From Lichenostomus cassidix (lineage: Eukaryota; Chordata; Aves; Passeriformes; Meliphagidae): a stretch of DNA of 64,000 bases. Shown in pieces: positions 13,585 through 26,700 of the stretch. Location: assembly GCA_008360975.2 (NCBI GenBank), contig CM039211.1:70515965-70579964 (forward strand). Direction: 5' to 3'. The notes below the pieces were generated by a model. The model did not search any database and was not told the DNA's origin. It worked only from the letters and a program-made list of their open reading frames with translations. The stretch's first letter is position 1. Each line of letters starts with the position of its first letter. Position numbers and translations under genes: made by a program.

Positions 13585-14680
13585 TTTTTCAAAAGCACTT
13601 TCATTAGTCCCTGGGTCTCACAAGCTGTCTTTCAGTGAAGAAAATACCTGGAAGCATTCACAGCATTTTTTGTGGAGCTCTGCCTGGCATTGCCTGCATC
13701 GTGCAAAAAGGTCTGCATTTTGGATCAAGGATAATGGGCTATTTAAAGACAGGATTGATCATCAACAGTCCCCTCTGGCTCTCTTTTGATAAACAAAAAC
13801 TTCTCATCATCAATTTTTAAAACAATCTTACAAATAGCAGTCAGCCTCAACAGACAGATGAGATCTCATTTATTTCATACTTCTTACATGTACTCTGTAA
13901 TACTTCTTATATTTCTACATTGAGTAGGTCTATTTGGGAATTTTGTAGTAAAGCATTATCACCAGAGAATTCTAGAAAATTTAAATTGATAACACTGCTC
14001 AGGTTTGACCGATGTTATTGTTATATTTTTTAATAATTGAAATACCATATTTCTGGCAGTATTAAAGGAAAAAGACATAAATGTTAACCTTTTGTTGTTC
14101 TAACTTCACATTATAAAATGAAAGCAAAAACCTTAAAAAAGTCTGAAAAAAAAGGAAAATGTCTCTTCAGATGATTCAAATTAAGTTGGGTAAGGTCATT
14201 ACACAGTTTTAAGTTTTTTTACTTTCACCTTGTGAGACAGGGTACAAACTCACTGTCAAAACTCAAAGTCAGAATCCTTCCCATGTGGTTCCAGTAAGTT
14301 TCTCATAAACATTTTCACTTATCCTGCACTTAAAATGTATTTTAAATAAAGCGTAAAAAGGAAACAATTGCTTATTTTTAACAACCTTGGCGAAAAGTTA
14401 GAGCAACTTGTTAAAATTAAAGATGTATATTGCATTTATTGGAAGTACATGGAGACAGCTGCCCCTGGAGGGGAGCTATTTACACCTATTTCAGAACAAC
14501 TCTAGGACAGAATTAATTATCCACAGGAGTTCTTGTTGTCTGTATCTGTTCTTGATCAGGGAAAACCAACGTGGCTGCCTAACCAAGAAGCACTTCTGAG
14601 TGGTTGAGCCCAGTGAGATACACTCCTGGTCTGATCCAGTGAGGTGACAAAAATAGGTGACAAAAGCCTTTTCCATAGAC
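13585..14680. other. No gene seen; AT-rich unique sequence
   Basis: Strongly AT-rich with several A- and T-runs. No domain-bearing frame. Confidence 0.55.
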
Positions 14681-14683
14681 TTA

Positions 14684-14985
14684 GAGAATCATTTAAAATA
14701 CCTCTATGTTCATTGAGTATAACCATTATCCCAACACTGGCAAGCCCACCACTAAACCATGAACCAAGTGCCTCGTCCTCATGGCTTGTAAACCCCTCCA
14801 GGCATGGGGATTCCACCACTGCCCTGGGCAGCTGTGCCAGGCTGGAGAACACTTTTGCTGAAGAATTTGAGAGACTCCTTGACTTTGCTTTGACATTTGC
14901 TCTTTTTACATCCTGTCTGAGCAGGACAGGACAACTTGACCAGATGAATGGTCCAATAGGTACGAAACTTTGCAAAAAATTCCTC
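14684..14985 (-). repeat. Degraded CR1 LINE fragment
   Basis: On the + strand AGAGAATCATTTAAAATACC is followed by AACCATTATCCCAACACTGG, AAACCCCTCCAGGCATGGGG and GGGCAGCTGTGCCAGGCTGG. This is the order seen in the better preserved 18.3 kb copy. Confidence 0.7.
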
Positions 14986-15015
14986 ATCAGATAGTAATGA
15001 GTTTTGATCTTGCAG

Positions 15016-15194
15016 CAAATTTTTGAACTTGCAGCCTGTGAGTTCCCAAGGGCTTCAACAGAAGGGGATTTGTGCCTGAAGAGTCAGCCTCACTTGCTGT
15101 TTGGAAGGGAGCAATGTCAGCTTCACAAAAAACACTTTGAGAAGATAGCTGAAACCAGTAATGCTTTAAATCCTCCTGCACGGGTGATTGGAAA
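15016..15194 (+). CDS. Candidate host exon, unidentified
   Basis: Open segment of 179 bp preceded by a possible acceptor (GTTTTGATCTTGCAG, ending at 15015) and followed by a strong donor consensus (GGAAA then GTGAGT from 15195). Read in phase 0 it encodes about 59 residues including LHKKHFEKIAETSNALNPP. It ends after two bases of a codon. That phase fits the other exon candidate at 31571, which opens with the one base needed. A second AG (TTGAACTTGCAG, ending at 15034) could be the true acceptor. I do not recognise the protein. The minus strand is also open over much of this stretch, which weakens the case. It lies just beyond a CR1 fragment. A chance exon-like segment remains quite possible. 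Confidence 0.25.
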
Positions 15195-15199
15195 GTGAG

Positions 15200-18100
15200 T
15201 GTAAATACATCTGGGATGGATTTTATATTTACTTTTAAATTCTGAGCTCCATTTAAATAAGAACGATCTCTGGAAAGGCAAATATTCCTTTGGCCTTCTG
15301 TGGCAGATATTTCAAAATTCTTCTTTTTGTAGCCTGCCTATTTCTGACTTGTAATGAAAGTCAATACTTTCTGTTTCTACCACTGCACATAATATCTAGT
15401 AACCACCTGTGAAGTTCAGGTACTTTCATTTTCCCCCTGCAGAAAGGAAGAAAAAAAAATTCCAATTCAATCCTTATAGAAACCTGAAATATTAAATCTA
15501 GTGAAGTTATCGTATTCTTTTATTAAGGAGGTCATTAGTTTCCTGAGGCTTTTTCATTCATCCTCAAAGTTGAATTCTGGCATTTACTAAATCAAGTGCT
15601 GGTTACAAATTAGGAAAGAAAGAAGCAAAATGAGATTCAGCCTGGAGTCTCTGCTTGAAGGCTGAAAGTTTAAAGACCATTTTGGGTACAAAGCCATGCT
15701 GAGCTCCATATGTCATTGCCTTTGCAGAGTAGATATGTATCCATTTCTCCAGTTTGTGTGGGTCACTGCTAACAAACCAGCACATGGTCCCTTCAGCTGG
15801 AGTCTGCTTTGATAATGAGCATCTCCCACACCTGCTCGTGTTCCACCTCAGGAGATGGAGCTCCTCGAACCAGGAGGGCAGCAGAAAAGCTCAAAGCGGG
15901 TGGAATCAAGAAAAAAAAGAGTGGATGAGATGTGTGATGAGATCAGTGGCTTGCAAGCAGCTGAGGACGGTGATCTCCAGTGACCACAGTTGCAGTCCCT
16001 CTGTGATGCTCCCAGAGGAATGGGATCCAATCCTCAGGCCACCTGGCACAAACTGGGACATTGCTGAGCTTTTCCCATCTAACAGCCCTTGAGAAAAACG
16101 GGCCACATCCACAATTTCTGTAAGGTATAGGTACTGGCACAAGTATTACTACTTTTGCACAAGGGTGTCTTATGGACTGAAATATGGACTGATAACTTCT
16201 TCACAACAGAATGAGCAGGCCAAGTTTTAAAATAGCCATGGAGAGCTGTAGAGACAGTATAGAGAGAGAAAAAGAAAGAACCACAGCTGAGTTGCACCCT
16301 CAGCAGGTCCAACAGACTTTGGTCCAAGCTGCAGAACCCAAGCTGTCATTTAGGCAGGAAAATGTTCAATGAAAATGTTCAATAATAATGTTCTCTTTGC
16401 TGAAGTGGCATGTGGAAAGGGATATGAGCTCTATTAATCTGCCCAGAGCAAGGCTCACAGGAGGCCATATAAACTCAATTCCCTTTATCAAGGACCACAG
16501 GCCGCACAAGAGCAAAAGAAACTCAAAATTGAGGTTAAAATTGCAGCTGGCACTGGGGACCTGACTGCCAACTCAACCTGTTAGGCATTCTTAAAGAATA
16601 TGTAACATGTCCCCAAAGTGTTGAAACTGTTTCTATTTCAAGAATGACAGAAGGGTTGCACTTGCCTTTGGTATGTAAACATCCAGCTGTAGCAGCACTT
16701 GCCTGGGATATGTGAAACCAGGGTTCTCCCAGGCAGAAACATGGATCAAACAGTATTTTGGGGAAGTGCCCTGACCACTAAAGAACCAGTGGGGCTGGAG
16801 GGAAGCACCCCACAGCTCCCTGTGCAGTCTGGGCTCCTTCCATGGCCTGAGGAACATCCTTCACCTCAGCCCAGGGACATGTTTAACCTCCTTGGGTTTG
16901 TCAAAGCTCTTTCTTACTATTTCTCTCCACTGCTCTTTTAAACTTTGCTTTCCCTTCCCCTGATGGGCAAAAGTTAAAAAAAAAAAAAGTGAAGTTTCAC
17001 ATTCCAAACTGGCCTGTCCCTAGTGACAAATGCAGGGAGGAGCAGTGGTACCAGTCTGTGACAGCTCTCGGAGAACTAAGGCCACTTCAGATACCTTTTC
17101 CTTTTGTAAACTCCTGGTTTTCAGCTGCTGATACAACTTCCCTTTCTAGAGCCACAAAGCACTCCACTGGTTGGTCAGATAAAGAAACTCCATGTTTTTT
17201 AGACAGAGAATAAAGTTACCTACACCTGTCTAAATAATAAACTAGCAAATCCATCGCTGTAAGATCTATGGTGCCTAAAAATCCACTTTTTAACTAATAT
17301 AAATAAATGTAATAGGAGTTCAGCTCCTGGAGTCTGCTTCTGCAAGAGTTTTTGCATTGAAGTCCCTGGACTAATGACAAGGCACTAAAGAATCAAAGTG
17401 AAAAAGAAAAGATCTAAAAATATTTGACTTATGTTCTTCTGGAAAGCAAATGTATTCCTGCCTCAAGAGTGCCGTGTACTAAATAAGATATTTTCTATTA
17501 CCTCTATAGGAAAAGCAGACAACTACCTGCTTTACAACCCTCTGTGTTCTCAGGGTATACCATTTGTGTGCAGTAAAGGAAAATGCCATATTGACTACAA
17601 TTAGTAATTTTTTTTTTCTTTTTACCCCTGTTTTGTTTTTGTGTACACTCTGAAAACAGAGAATGTTTGTTTTAGTAAGAGTCTGCAATTCTGCCGAAGA
17701 CCAGTGTGATTTGTCATAGGAGTGGGGTTATCCTTAACACTCTCAATAACAAAAGATCCAGATCTTCCTAATGTTTATTAGATAGTCTTTCAGCTAGATT
17801 CCAGATGAATATTTCTATAGATATAAATAGTTTGAGAAGGGGGTACTACATTATTATCGTCAGCATTTTTGATACTCTTTTTTTTTTTTAAGCAGTGAAG
17901 AGAATCTTTGAAAACTGAATAACCTTTGCAGTCAAAGTAAAGTTACAAAACATGAAAGAAAATATACATGTAGTTTGTACTTCTGTATTTCTCTACGTAC
18001 AAATCCATCTCAAACCACTGCAGAACAGGTACACGTGACAGAAATTGCAGATAAAACTGATGTGAGACAATTGGTTGCATAACTGGTTCATTTTGAGCTA

Positions 18101-18325
18101 TTCAGTCAGCTTTGCTAAGAGTATCATAGATGATTAAAGCAGCAAAAACAGGTAGTGACTTCCATGACAAAAGGCTTGGCTGCCTCAAATCTTGTTGAGA
18201 TGCTCTAATGAAAGAGAATCTAACTGGCAAGTACCAGTTAGCTGAGCCCTAAGTAATCTGTTAAAAGCCTAGATCCCACAGGCACTGCCATCAGCAGCCC
18301 AAAACAACTTGCAGCCATGCTAGTG
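15200..18325. other. No gene seen; unique sequence
   Basis: A-run at about 16977-16988 and T-run near 17610. A short motif AATGTTCAAT is repeated near 16362-16386. Open frames below 115 codons have no recognisable domains. Confidence 0.55.
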
Positions 18326-18328
18326 AGT

Positions 18329-18835
18329 CATTGAGGGTGGAAAAGACTTCTAAGATTATTTAATTCAACCATTAACCCAGCACTGCCAGTACTCACAGCT
18401 CCCCAGGTGCCAAATCCACACATGTTTTAAATCCCTCCAGGACAGTGATTTCACCACTTCCCTGGAAAGCCTATGCCAGTGCTTGACAACCCTTCAGGTG
18501 AAGAAATTTTTCCCAATATCCAATCTAAACCTCCAATTTCACACTTGAGGCTGTTTCCTCTTGTCTTGTCCCTTGCTCCTGGGAGCAACATCACCCAGCT
18601 GTCCCCTCCTGTCAGCAGTTGTGCAGTGCCACAAGGTCCCCCTGAGCCTCCTTTGCTCCAGCCTGAGCTCCTTTCCCAGCTCCCTCAGCCTGGTGCTCCA
18701 GACCCTTCCAGTTCCCTTTCCTAGAGCTGCTCCAGCCCTTTAATATCCCAGTGAAGCACCTTCTTGCTCAAGATGAGGCAGCCACATCCAAACTCACTTT
18801 CCAGGAATTGTCCCTGTCCCAGGCCTCCTGAAACC
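18329..18835 (-). repeat. CR1 LINE fragment (3' region)
   Basis: Long CR1 match in reverse: ATTGAGGGTGGAAAAGAC near the 3' end, then CAACCATTAACCCAGCACTG, TTAAATCCCTCCAGGACAGT, AATTTTTCCCAATATCCAAT, and the GC-rich stretch with CCTTTAATATCC near its 5' limit. The ATTCTRTG tail itself is not preserved. Confidence 0.85.
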
Positions 18836-18839
18836 AAGG

Positions 18840-21158
18840 TCACACACGGTTATTTTAAAAGTTAAACTCAGCTGTGCTCATCAGCAGGAGCAGCATTCTC
18901 TCTCCTGACTCACAGCTCTCACAGCTGCATGCTCACTGGTGATGCCTGATGGTTTTTTGTGGGATTTTTTTATATCCTTTTCATACATTTTTATACCCTT
19001 TCCCTTTCCTTGTACCCTTCACAAACACTCCTTGTACCTTAGCCTTAATGTTTATAACTCTTGTACTCTGATATTTAGCTTAGTTTGGGGGTTCTCTGGG
19101 GGGGAAGATGAAACATTCATAACTATCTCAAAACTAGAGGCTCCAGCCTTGGATGGGACCTCCTCTCTGGAGCTAGTTTTTGGAAATTAAGCTGTAGTCT
19201 CATTTGGGGGGAGGATAATTAGAAAAGGGGGACAATTACTTCATTTGTTAAGTTTCTTATTGAAGGATTTTAGGTAGATATGCTAATTTGTGAGGTCCAT
19301 AAAATGGTATGCACTTTGTACACAGCGTACTCCTTGGTGTGTTTCCACCTTTCATGAGGGTGAATCAGGGATCCTATTAAAACCAAGGTAATACCCTTTT
19401 TTCCCTATACTGCTGTGTCTGCCTCATATTTTTACCAGCTTTAAGGCATCACTGGCACCCAGTAAAAAAAAAAAAAAATACCCCATCCCATCACCTCCCA
19501 CGTCTGTGGTGCTTAGAGCAAACTGACACTGCAGGAGGGACCTTGAAGTTTTTTGTGGTTGCTCTTGCTGCTGGCTGATTTTCAAAGCAAGTGCCATTCC
19601 TCTTCCCCTCTCTTCTTACCACCTGTGTCTCCTTTTAATCCCTGCCGTTGTATTAACGCTTTCAAACTTGAGGAAAGTTTCACATTTGATCACCAAAAAA
19701 AAAAAAAGTAACATCCTCCCTGACATGAAGGGCAAATGAAACGTTGATCATTGCTGCTCTGGTGACAGGAGCTGAGTGCCAGAGGCTACTGTCACTTTGC
19801 TGTGTCCTGGGTTCATGGAGCACCTACTGAAGCCCTGCTAAATGCCACTGCAATAATATCAGCAGGGAAAAAAATATCCTTTTTTCAACAGGTACCTTTA
19901 ACCTGTTGGTGGCTGTCAGGCCTGCATTTTGCCATGTGGAAAGTTCACGGAAACCTATGGGGAAAGTGCAAATAAATCTAAGCATAAGAATTTTTTTTTC
20001 ATATTCAGGCAGCCAGTAAAATGAAACTTTTCCCAGCTCAAGGATTTTGTCAGCTGTCTCATTTTTTTGCATTTTCCATCTCATGGCTGGTAATGTTATT
20101 TTCCCTCTGTGAAACACTAGGGATGTTCCATGACCAGAACTTCCCAATGTCCTTCCCAAAGTCATGAGCTGGTGGAAAATCTGGGAGGCAAATACCCATT
20201 ACTGAAGAATCCTGTACTGCATCAGTGTAAAACAAAACAAATACTATAAGAATGAGAAGCAAGGAAATTCTGCTGATTCTTGAGAAAAATTTTGAAATGA
20301 GAATTTTTCCAATGACACAAAGCACTATGTGAAGAGCACCATTCTTCTCTCATCTTCCAAAGAAGCCCATGGGCATTTCCATATTTATGGTTTACAGAAA
20401 AAAACAAATCCAATAGGTATTCAATTAAATACTACAACCTGTAAGTATTAGCCTAGTTCTTTTTTTGTTTTCTTGTTACAAATTCTGCAAAAAGCCTCTT
20501 CTAATGTAGGGCTGGAGAAAAAACTGCACAGCTCCAATGTCAAAGAGGATATTTGGTCTTGCCTTTGCATGACTGTGATAGCTGAATTCTACAAAAAAAT
20601 GAGCTCTAACTAAGTAGCCTAAGTTGTTATCTGTTTATATTACACTGTCATCCCCTTCATTTTCCCAGTTATAATTACAGTGGTATCTCTGCTACTGCTC
20701 CAGCTACTTGTGGAAAGAAAACATTTGCATATGTCACATTACCCATTATGTGCAGAAATGCTGTATTCCACAGATAATTGTGGTGCCTGAATGTCAGATA
20801 AATTAGATATGCTGAGACCTCAAACAAAAAGTAAACTGCACAAAACTGAACTTATGTGGAGGAGTTCAGTGAAGTCTAGGCTCAGAACTGAGTTGAAGAT
20901 TCCAAAACTTTGTTATTTTATAAATCTGAATTTTAATTCAGCGTTTAGGTAAGGGTAGGGGGAAAGCCTATGAAGTGTGGTGCACTGAACTCCTTGGAAG
21001 CATTGAGACAATGACAAGCCACATCCTAAAGGGTTACAAAACCCCTTTTTACTGGATAAATGGCTCTATCTGCCTGGATAAACATGTCAACTGGGTGTGC
21101 TATTTTAACTCTAATATGCTTCTAATTATTTTTTTCTTCTTTTAAATATTACAGCTGT
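18840..21158. other. No gene seen; possible LTR-like segment within
   Basis: No gene recognised. The part at 18940-19450 has LTR-like composition (see findings). A-runs at 19465-19478 and 19695-19706. Confidence 0.45.
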
Positions 21159-21658
21159 NNNNNNNNNNNNNNNNNNNNNNNNNNNNNNNNNNNNNNNNNN
21201 NNNNNNNNNNNNNNNNNNNNNNNNNNNNNNNNNNNNNNNNNNNNNNNNNNNNNNNNNNNNNNNNNNNNNNNNNNNNNNNNNNNNNNNNNNNNNNNNNNNN
21301 NNNNNNNNNNNNNNNNNNNNNNNNNNNNNNNNNNNNNNNNNNNNNNNNNNNNNNNNNNNNNNNNNNNNNNNNNNNNNNNNNNNNNNNNNNNNNNNNNNNN
21401 NNNNNNNNNNNNNNNNNNNNNNNNNNNNNNNNNNNNNNNNNNNNNNNNNNNNNNNNNNNNNNNNNNNNNNNNNNNNNNNNNNNNNNNNNNNNNNNNNNNN
21501 NNNNNNNNNNNNNNNNNNNNNNNNNNNNNNNNNNNNNNNNNNNNNNNNNNNNNNNNNNNNNNNNNNNNNNNNNNNNNNNNNNNNNNNNNNNNNNNNNNNN
21601 NNNNNNNNNNNNNNNNNNNNNNNNNNNNNNNNNNNNNNNNNNNNNNNNNNNNNNNNNN
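21159..21658. other. Assembly gap (500 N)
   Basis: Exactly 500 undetermined bases, which suggests a fixed-size placeholder, so the true length is unknown. It abuts a long pyrimidine-rich tandem repeat that probably caused the break. Any reading frame through it is meaningless. Confidence 0.99.
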
Positions 21659-21813
21659 CCTCTCCTCTCCTCTCCTCTCCTCTCCTCTCCTCTCCTCTCC
21701 TCTCCTCTCCTCTCCTCTCCTCTCCTCTCCTCTCCTCTCCTCTCCTCTCCTCTCCTCTCCTCTCCTCTCCTCTCCTCTCCTCTCCTCTCCTCTCCTCTCC
21801 TCTCCTCTCCTCT
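21659..21813 (+). repeat. Pentanucleotide satellite (CCTCT)n
   Basis: About 31 uninterrupted copies of CCTCT, all pyrimidine on this strand and AGAGG on the other. The left side is cut by the gap, so the array is longer than seen. The apparent Glu/Arg-rich frames on the minus strand are translations of this repeat, not genes. Confidence 0.98.
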
Positions 21814-21814
21814 C

Positions 21815-22815
21815 TCTTTTTCTTCTTTGTCTTCCAGAAACACATAAGGTTTATATATAATTCCATCAATACCTTGAGGCAAACTATTTGATGATTATAA
21901 TAAAAAAAAAATCTCATTTTGCTGTAGTTTGTGGAGGGAGTTTCATTATTGTATGTCACTTGGTTACAAGATTTTATGGGACTGTAACTCCTAAAGGACA
22001 TTTTAAACATACACTTTTTATGACATCTAAACTCCACAATAAACGAAAGCATTAAAATAAGATATTGGAGTTGTTTCCTTTTGTCTTTGATGGATATGAA
22101 TTGGAGACATAAAAAGTCTTGTTTCACCCTTAAACCCCTGCAGCCTCTCCTTCCCTTTTGAGTTTGTTGTGAGTAGACAGACAAATGTGTTTTCTGTGTG
22201 AGTTTGGACTGAGCAGCAGCACAGTAGTGATAAAGCCAAAACTTGGTCCTGAAGCACTAAACAGGACTTGCATGGTAAGTCCTAAACCACAGGTTTTGCT
22301 TTCCTTTCCAACCCATTTTTAACCTCTGAAGGTGCATTTATTTTCACCAAAAGAAGCTGCTTTAGTTCTTTTGTAAAAATACCTGTGCTGCAGCCATACA
22401 GTTGGTGTTACACATTTGCCTCTTTGTCTCTCTCAGGCAAATGCAGAAGCCATAAGCAAATTCCAGAGGCAGCCTTGAAAAAATATTTGTTCTGGTGGCA
22501 TCTGAACTAGCTAAAAGTTCTGGAGGGTTCCCTGTAGGCTTATGTGGATGTCATTTGAAAGTGTGTTAAAAATTTAGGATAATTAACTGAGATGCAAAAA
22601 TGCACAAGCAAGCAAGTAAAAAACTTTCCTTTTTACACAGGAAATTTAAGATGTAAAATTCCTTCCTCCACTGTAAACAGTGCTTATGACAATTTTCACC
22701 TCTTTTTTTTTCTGCTTAAAACACAGAAATAATTAAAATGTAAAAACTGAGAAGGCCAAATTTTTATGAAGGTGGGTATTGGGAAGGTCAGAGGATCAAA
22801 GTACAAAAATAAATA
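21815..22815. other. No gene seen; unique sequence
   Basis: An A-run near 21901. No recognisable domain in any frame. Confidence 0.55.
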
Positions 22816-22821
22816 GGAGAA

Positions 22822-22879
22822 GGATAGAATAGAACAGAATAGGATAGAAAAATAGAATAGAGTAGAATAGAATAGAATC
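22822..22879 (+). repeat. Degenerate (AGAAT)n pentamer array
   Basis: About ten imperfect AGAAT, AGGAT or AGAGT units ending in AGAATCAAATTTTC. The next 50 bases (AAAGATCATTTTGG, GGTTCCACTCCTCCTCAC) faintly resemble the inner 3' end of a minus-strand CR1, so the array may be an expanded CR1 tail. Confidence 0.8.
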
Positions 22880-22934
22880 AAATTTTCAAAGATCATTTTG
22901 GAAAACCAGCTGGTTCCACTCCTCCTCACTCAAG

Positions 22935-23470
22935 ACCTGAGGCTTTAGGGTATGCAGACACACTGGGGCTCTAGCATTTCAGAGGACAAGGGCAATTACA
23001 ATATTCTGTAGCTCTTTGAAGGTTCAAGGTTGTGTATGATTACTGCTTAATTTAAAATATCTATTTTATTCCATTTCCTACTCCATTCTGAACTCCACAA
23101 CGGTTTAAACTGTTAAATCTGCTTGTGTTTCCATGAGAAAAACTTAGCATTTATTACCCCTTGTATTTTGCTAGTGTCTAATGAGTGATGTTCAGCTGCC
23201 TACCAAGGTTAAGCCACAACAATGAGGATTAATGTTTAGATCTTAATCAGAATAATGACTCTTTTTGATTTGAAGTCCCCTGAAATCAACAGGTCTGGTG
23301 CCATTACTGAGCCTTTGATCAGTTTCAAGGCTATCTTGTACTAACAGCAGACATGAAAGAATAGTTTAGTTGAGGTCACAGGTGGACCAGGTTGAAGCAG
23401 AAAGAAAACAGGAGTTTGATTAGCAAGAAGAGTTAACAGAGAAAGCAAAGAGCATTGGTAAAAGAGAGGG
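22935..23470. other. No gene seen; unique sequence
   Basis: No frame or repeat recognised. Confidence 0.5.
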
Positions 23471-23471
23471 T

Positions 23472-23735
23472 GGAATCACAGAATCCCAGAATGGTTTGCT
23501 TTGGAATGGACATTCAAGACCATCCCATTCCACCCCTGCCCTGGGCAGGGACACCTTCCACTATCCCAGGTTGCTCCAAGCCCTGTCCAGCCTGGCCTTG
23601 GACACTGCCAGGGATCCAGGGGCAGCCACAGCTTCTCTGGGCACCCTGTGCCAGGGCCTCACCACCCTCACAGCCAAGAATTTCCTCTGTATATCTAAAC
23701 AAAATCTCCCCTATTTCAGCTTGAAAGAGCCTGAA
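23472..23735 (-). repeat. CR1 LINE fragment (3' end), well preserved
   Basis: On the + strand GAATCACAGAATCCCAGAAT marks the 3' tail. It is followed by CATTCCACCCCTGCCCTGGG, GTCCAGCCTGGCCTTGGACA, GGGCACCCTGTGCCAGGGCC and GCCAAGAATTTCCTCTGTAT. Low divergence from the common CR1 pattern suggests it is younger than most other copies here. Confidence 0.9.
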
Positions 23736-23739
23736 GCAG

Positions 23740-26700
23740 CAGACAGAGCTCTTTATAGCTGACTCTTAGCTATAGCACCATCAAGGGAAGCTCCCTGAGT
23801 TTTGCAATAAACTTAGTTAGAGTTTTATGTTTGGAAACTTGTTTTTGCTTTTGCTTTTAAAATTTTATTTCCCTCCTCATTGTTCTTTGCACAACAAAAC
23901 ATGTTCATTACTTACACACAAAAAGAACCATAGACCATGGGAAAGCAAAAGCTTCAGGGGAAAGAAAACACATATGTAATTTTTCCCACACAGAGTCAAA
24001 CAATAAAAAAGGAAAGAATAACATCAAGGAGACAAACAAGAACAAGTATCAGATGAGGGAAGACAGAGCTTTCAGGAAGAAAGTCATTCTGGCTGCTGCT
24101 GTGCTGGGACTGTTTCCTTGTCACATGGTGCTTAATCATAATAAATTAAGTTTTATTTTGCATCTTGCAGCATGCTAACTTGGCTCAGCAGGTAATGGGA
24201 GGAGTCCTGGGTAGCCAAATGGTGTTTAACAGAGAATAACAACAATTTCCCCCCTGCAGGCTGGCATAAATAATGAATTCAAAACGTGCCTCTTTTGAGC
24301 AGATCATTCCAGCTGCTTCTTGTTCTGAAAGCTCGTTGGGAGGTTTAACACCAGAAAGTCAGCCCTCCTGAAGCTGCAATTATCATCCTCAAGCAGCAGT
24401 CCTGGGAAATGGTGAGTTTGATCAAAACAGCTTCCTGTTGTCAGAGATGGAGAACTACAGGGGTTCCTGCAAAGTTCAGTGAAGGTCCAGCCAAGGTGAC
24501 CCACATCCCACTGGAACATCTCTTGTGGGATGGACTCAGTTTCTCCAGCACAGGTCTGAAATGCCACCACATCTGGGAGGTGCCACATCTTCATCTTCCC
24601 ACCTTCCTTCTGCCAGGCTAAATACCAGCAGAGCCTTCAGAGACTGACACCCTGGGCAGGGACACACCAGGCATGTAAAACCACAGAGGACATTTAGGTC
24701 AGACAGTGGCAAGGGGGAAAAAAAATCCAAATCTTTTAAGGCTACATGTAGGGAAACACGGTGAGAGATTGCCGGGAGAAACAGAGGAACCTCCAGTGCT
24801 GGAGTGGGGTGTAAGGACAGGTTGGACAAGCAGCAGCCACGAGTGGTTTGGGAACAGTTTTCCTGCTTGTGAGTAGAAGGATTGACCAATCAGTCAGACC
24901 TTCCAGGTCCCTTGCTGCCCTGCATTCAGTGATTGATGGAAATTGTAATATGCTTGAAAGAAACTTGCTCCCAGCTTCAAGCAGGCTGCATTCAGTGCCT
25001 CTTCCTGTTCTCTGGAGTTGTTTTCCCATTGTCTGTCCTAGGAGCAGGGTCAGATCCTTAATTAAAGCTGTGATTGGCTGCAAATACATTTTCCTGTGAC
25101 TAATGAAGGGGCTGCCACTTGTTAGCAGCAATTTCCCGACGGGGATCTTCACATTAGAAAAAAGAATGAGACCAAATGACTGCACAGAAGGCACTGGTGG
25201 GTCATTAAGTAATGGAAATAAATATATATGAGTATTTACAGTTGTCCAGGATTTTGCCTGATTTCTGGAGATGGAGAAAAGGGTGAGTGGGTGTGTGGTG
25301 GGGGTTCCCTTTTGTCCCTGTGAACTGCAGCAAATTATCCCTGTCAAAATCAAGCCTTAGGAGAATAAAGCTCTTGAATAAACATTTCAATCCCTCTTTG
25401 TCAGCACAGTGACAGACAGCCTTAAATGCAGCCTCATGCCTGAACCACAGAGCTGGGATTAGTGGTGCTGAAGCCCAGTCCAAGTCCTGAAGCTGTTAAA
25501 AGGTACAGATATTTGTTTTCTATCCTAAAAAGAGACTGTCCTGAGATTTGCTCCTAAAACAGATGGAGATTAGCTGTGCCAGGAAGGTCATCTATCAAAA
25601 ATCTTCTTGTCACAGGGTAAAGTGTTTCTCCATGGCAAAATGCTTGGCCTAACTCAGTCCTGACAGAACTTTGTTCTTTTTGGAGAAGTTACTTCTGGGG
25701 CAAATATGTCTAACTTCTGTCCTGCATTGCTCTGCTCTGTGTGCTGCATTTATCTCACATTCTTGGCTTGACCCTCATTGCTGTGGTGTCTTGGTACTCA
25801 TGAGCTTGATTTTCATCCATTCAGCCTCCTGCAAGGAGGAAAATTGATGAAATCCCCCAACTGGGAGATGACTTGGCATTATGCAGTTGGCATACACAGT
25901 GTGCCTTGGTTACTCAGCATAAATCTTAATTGCTGTGGGTGGGTATGAAACACCAAATCTTCTTGTCCTGTCAGGGTTTGACACTTATTCATTCTGAACA
26001 GATTCAGTACAGACTGAAGGTTCCTGGAAGAGGGTTCCACAGAGGTTTATTTTCTGCTGAGATTGTGGCTCATTTTGGGGTGGCAATTGATCTGGGGAGC
26101 AAAAAGCTGAACCCCAATATCTGATATTTTGTCTCAGCAGGGTGTGCCTGCAGGGATACTGATGTCTACTCATGGAAAAATTATGCTGAGACTTTTACCT
26201 TTGTGGGGCATAAATGGGGATTTTCTAGGCAGATGTTTGTCCTCTTGAATATTTTTTGAACCTATCTGTGTTTTTTGCCTTTTTAATGAAACTTCCTTGT
26301 GAGTTTAGACGTATAAATATGAACGAGCTCCTCCAGGAAACATGTTCACTGGTCTCTTAAGGAAACAAGAGTGAAAACCAACACTGATGGGACAGCAGGC
26401 AAGAAATAATACTCTTCTCCTTTCAGATGCCAAGTTGGGTTAAACTTCTCTAGTGCCCAGACAGAAAACACAAATTTCTTCTGTATAATTATGTATTCTT
26501 CATTGCCATGACTTATTGTATTTTCTCTTCATGCTCTCTTTGCTTTAATTGTCCTATGTATATTAACAGCAAAAATTAAGATAAGACAGTTGTGGAGAGA
26601 GGATTAAAAATAGAGAAAGCGGATTAATTCAATTTATGGTCTCTGTGGAGATAAGTGAGATTTTGCCAGTACCATGTTCAATCCAGTTTCAACAATATCA

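Noticed and set aside
13126..13604. Minus-strand frames of 112 and 77 codons as a host gene
   Set aside because: They are remnants of CR1 reverse transcriptase and flanking CR1 sequence.
21126..22184. 352- and 246-codon minus-strand frames rich in Glu/Arg
   Set aside because: They translate the AGAGG tandem repeat and the N gap; not a protein.
24361..24416. Possible 56-bp exon ending at GTGAGT
   Set aside because: Too short and with a poor acceptor; probably chance.
24742..25353. 203-codon minus-strand frame
   Set aside because: No recognisable motif, and overlapping frames on both strands are equally open; not supported as a gene.
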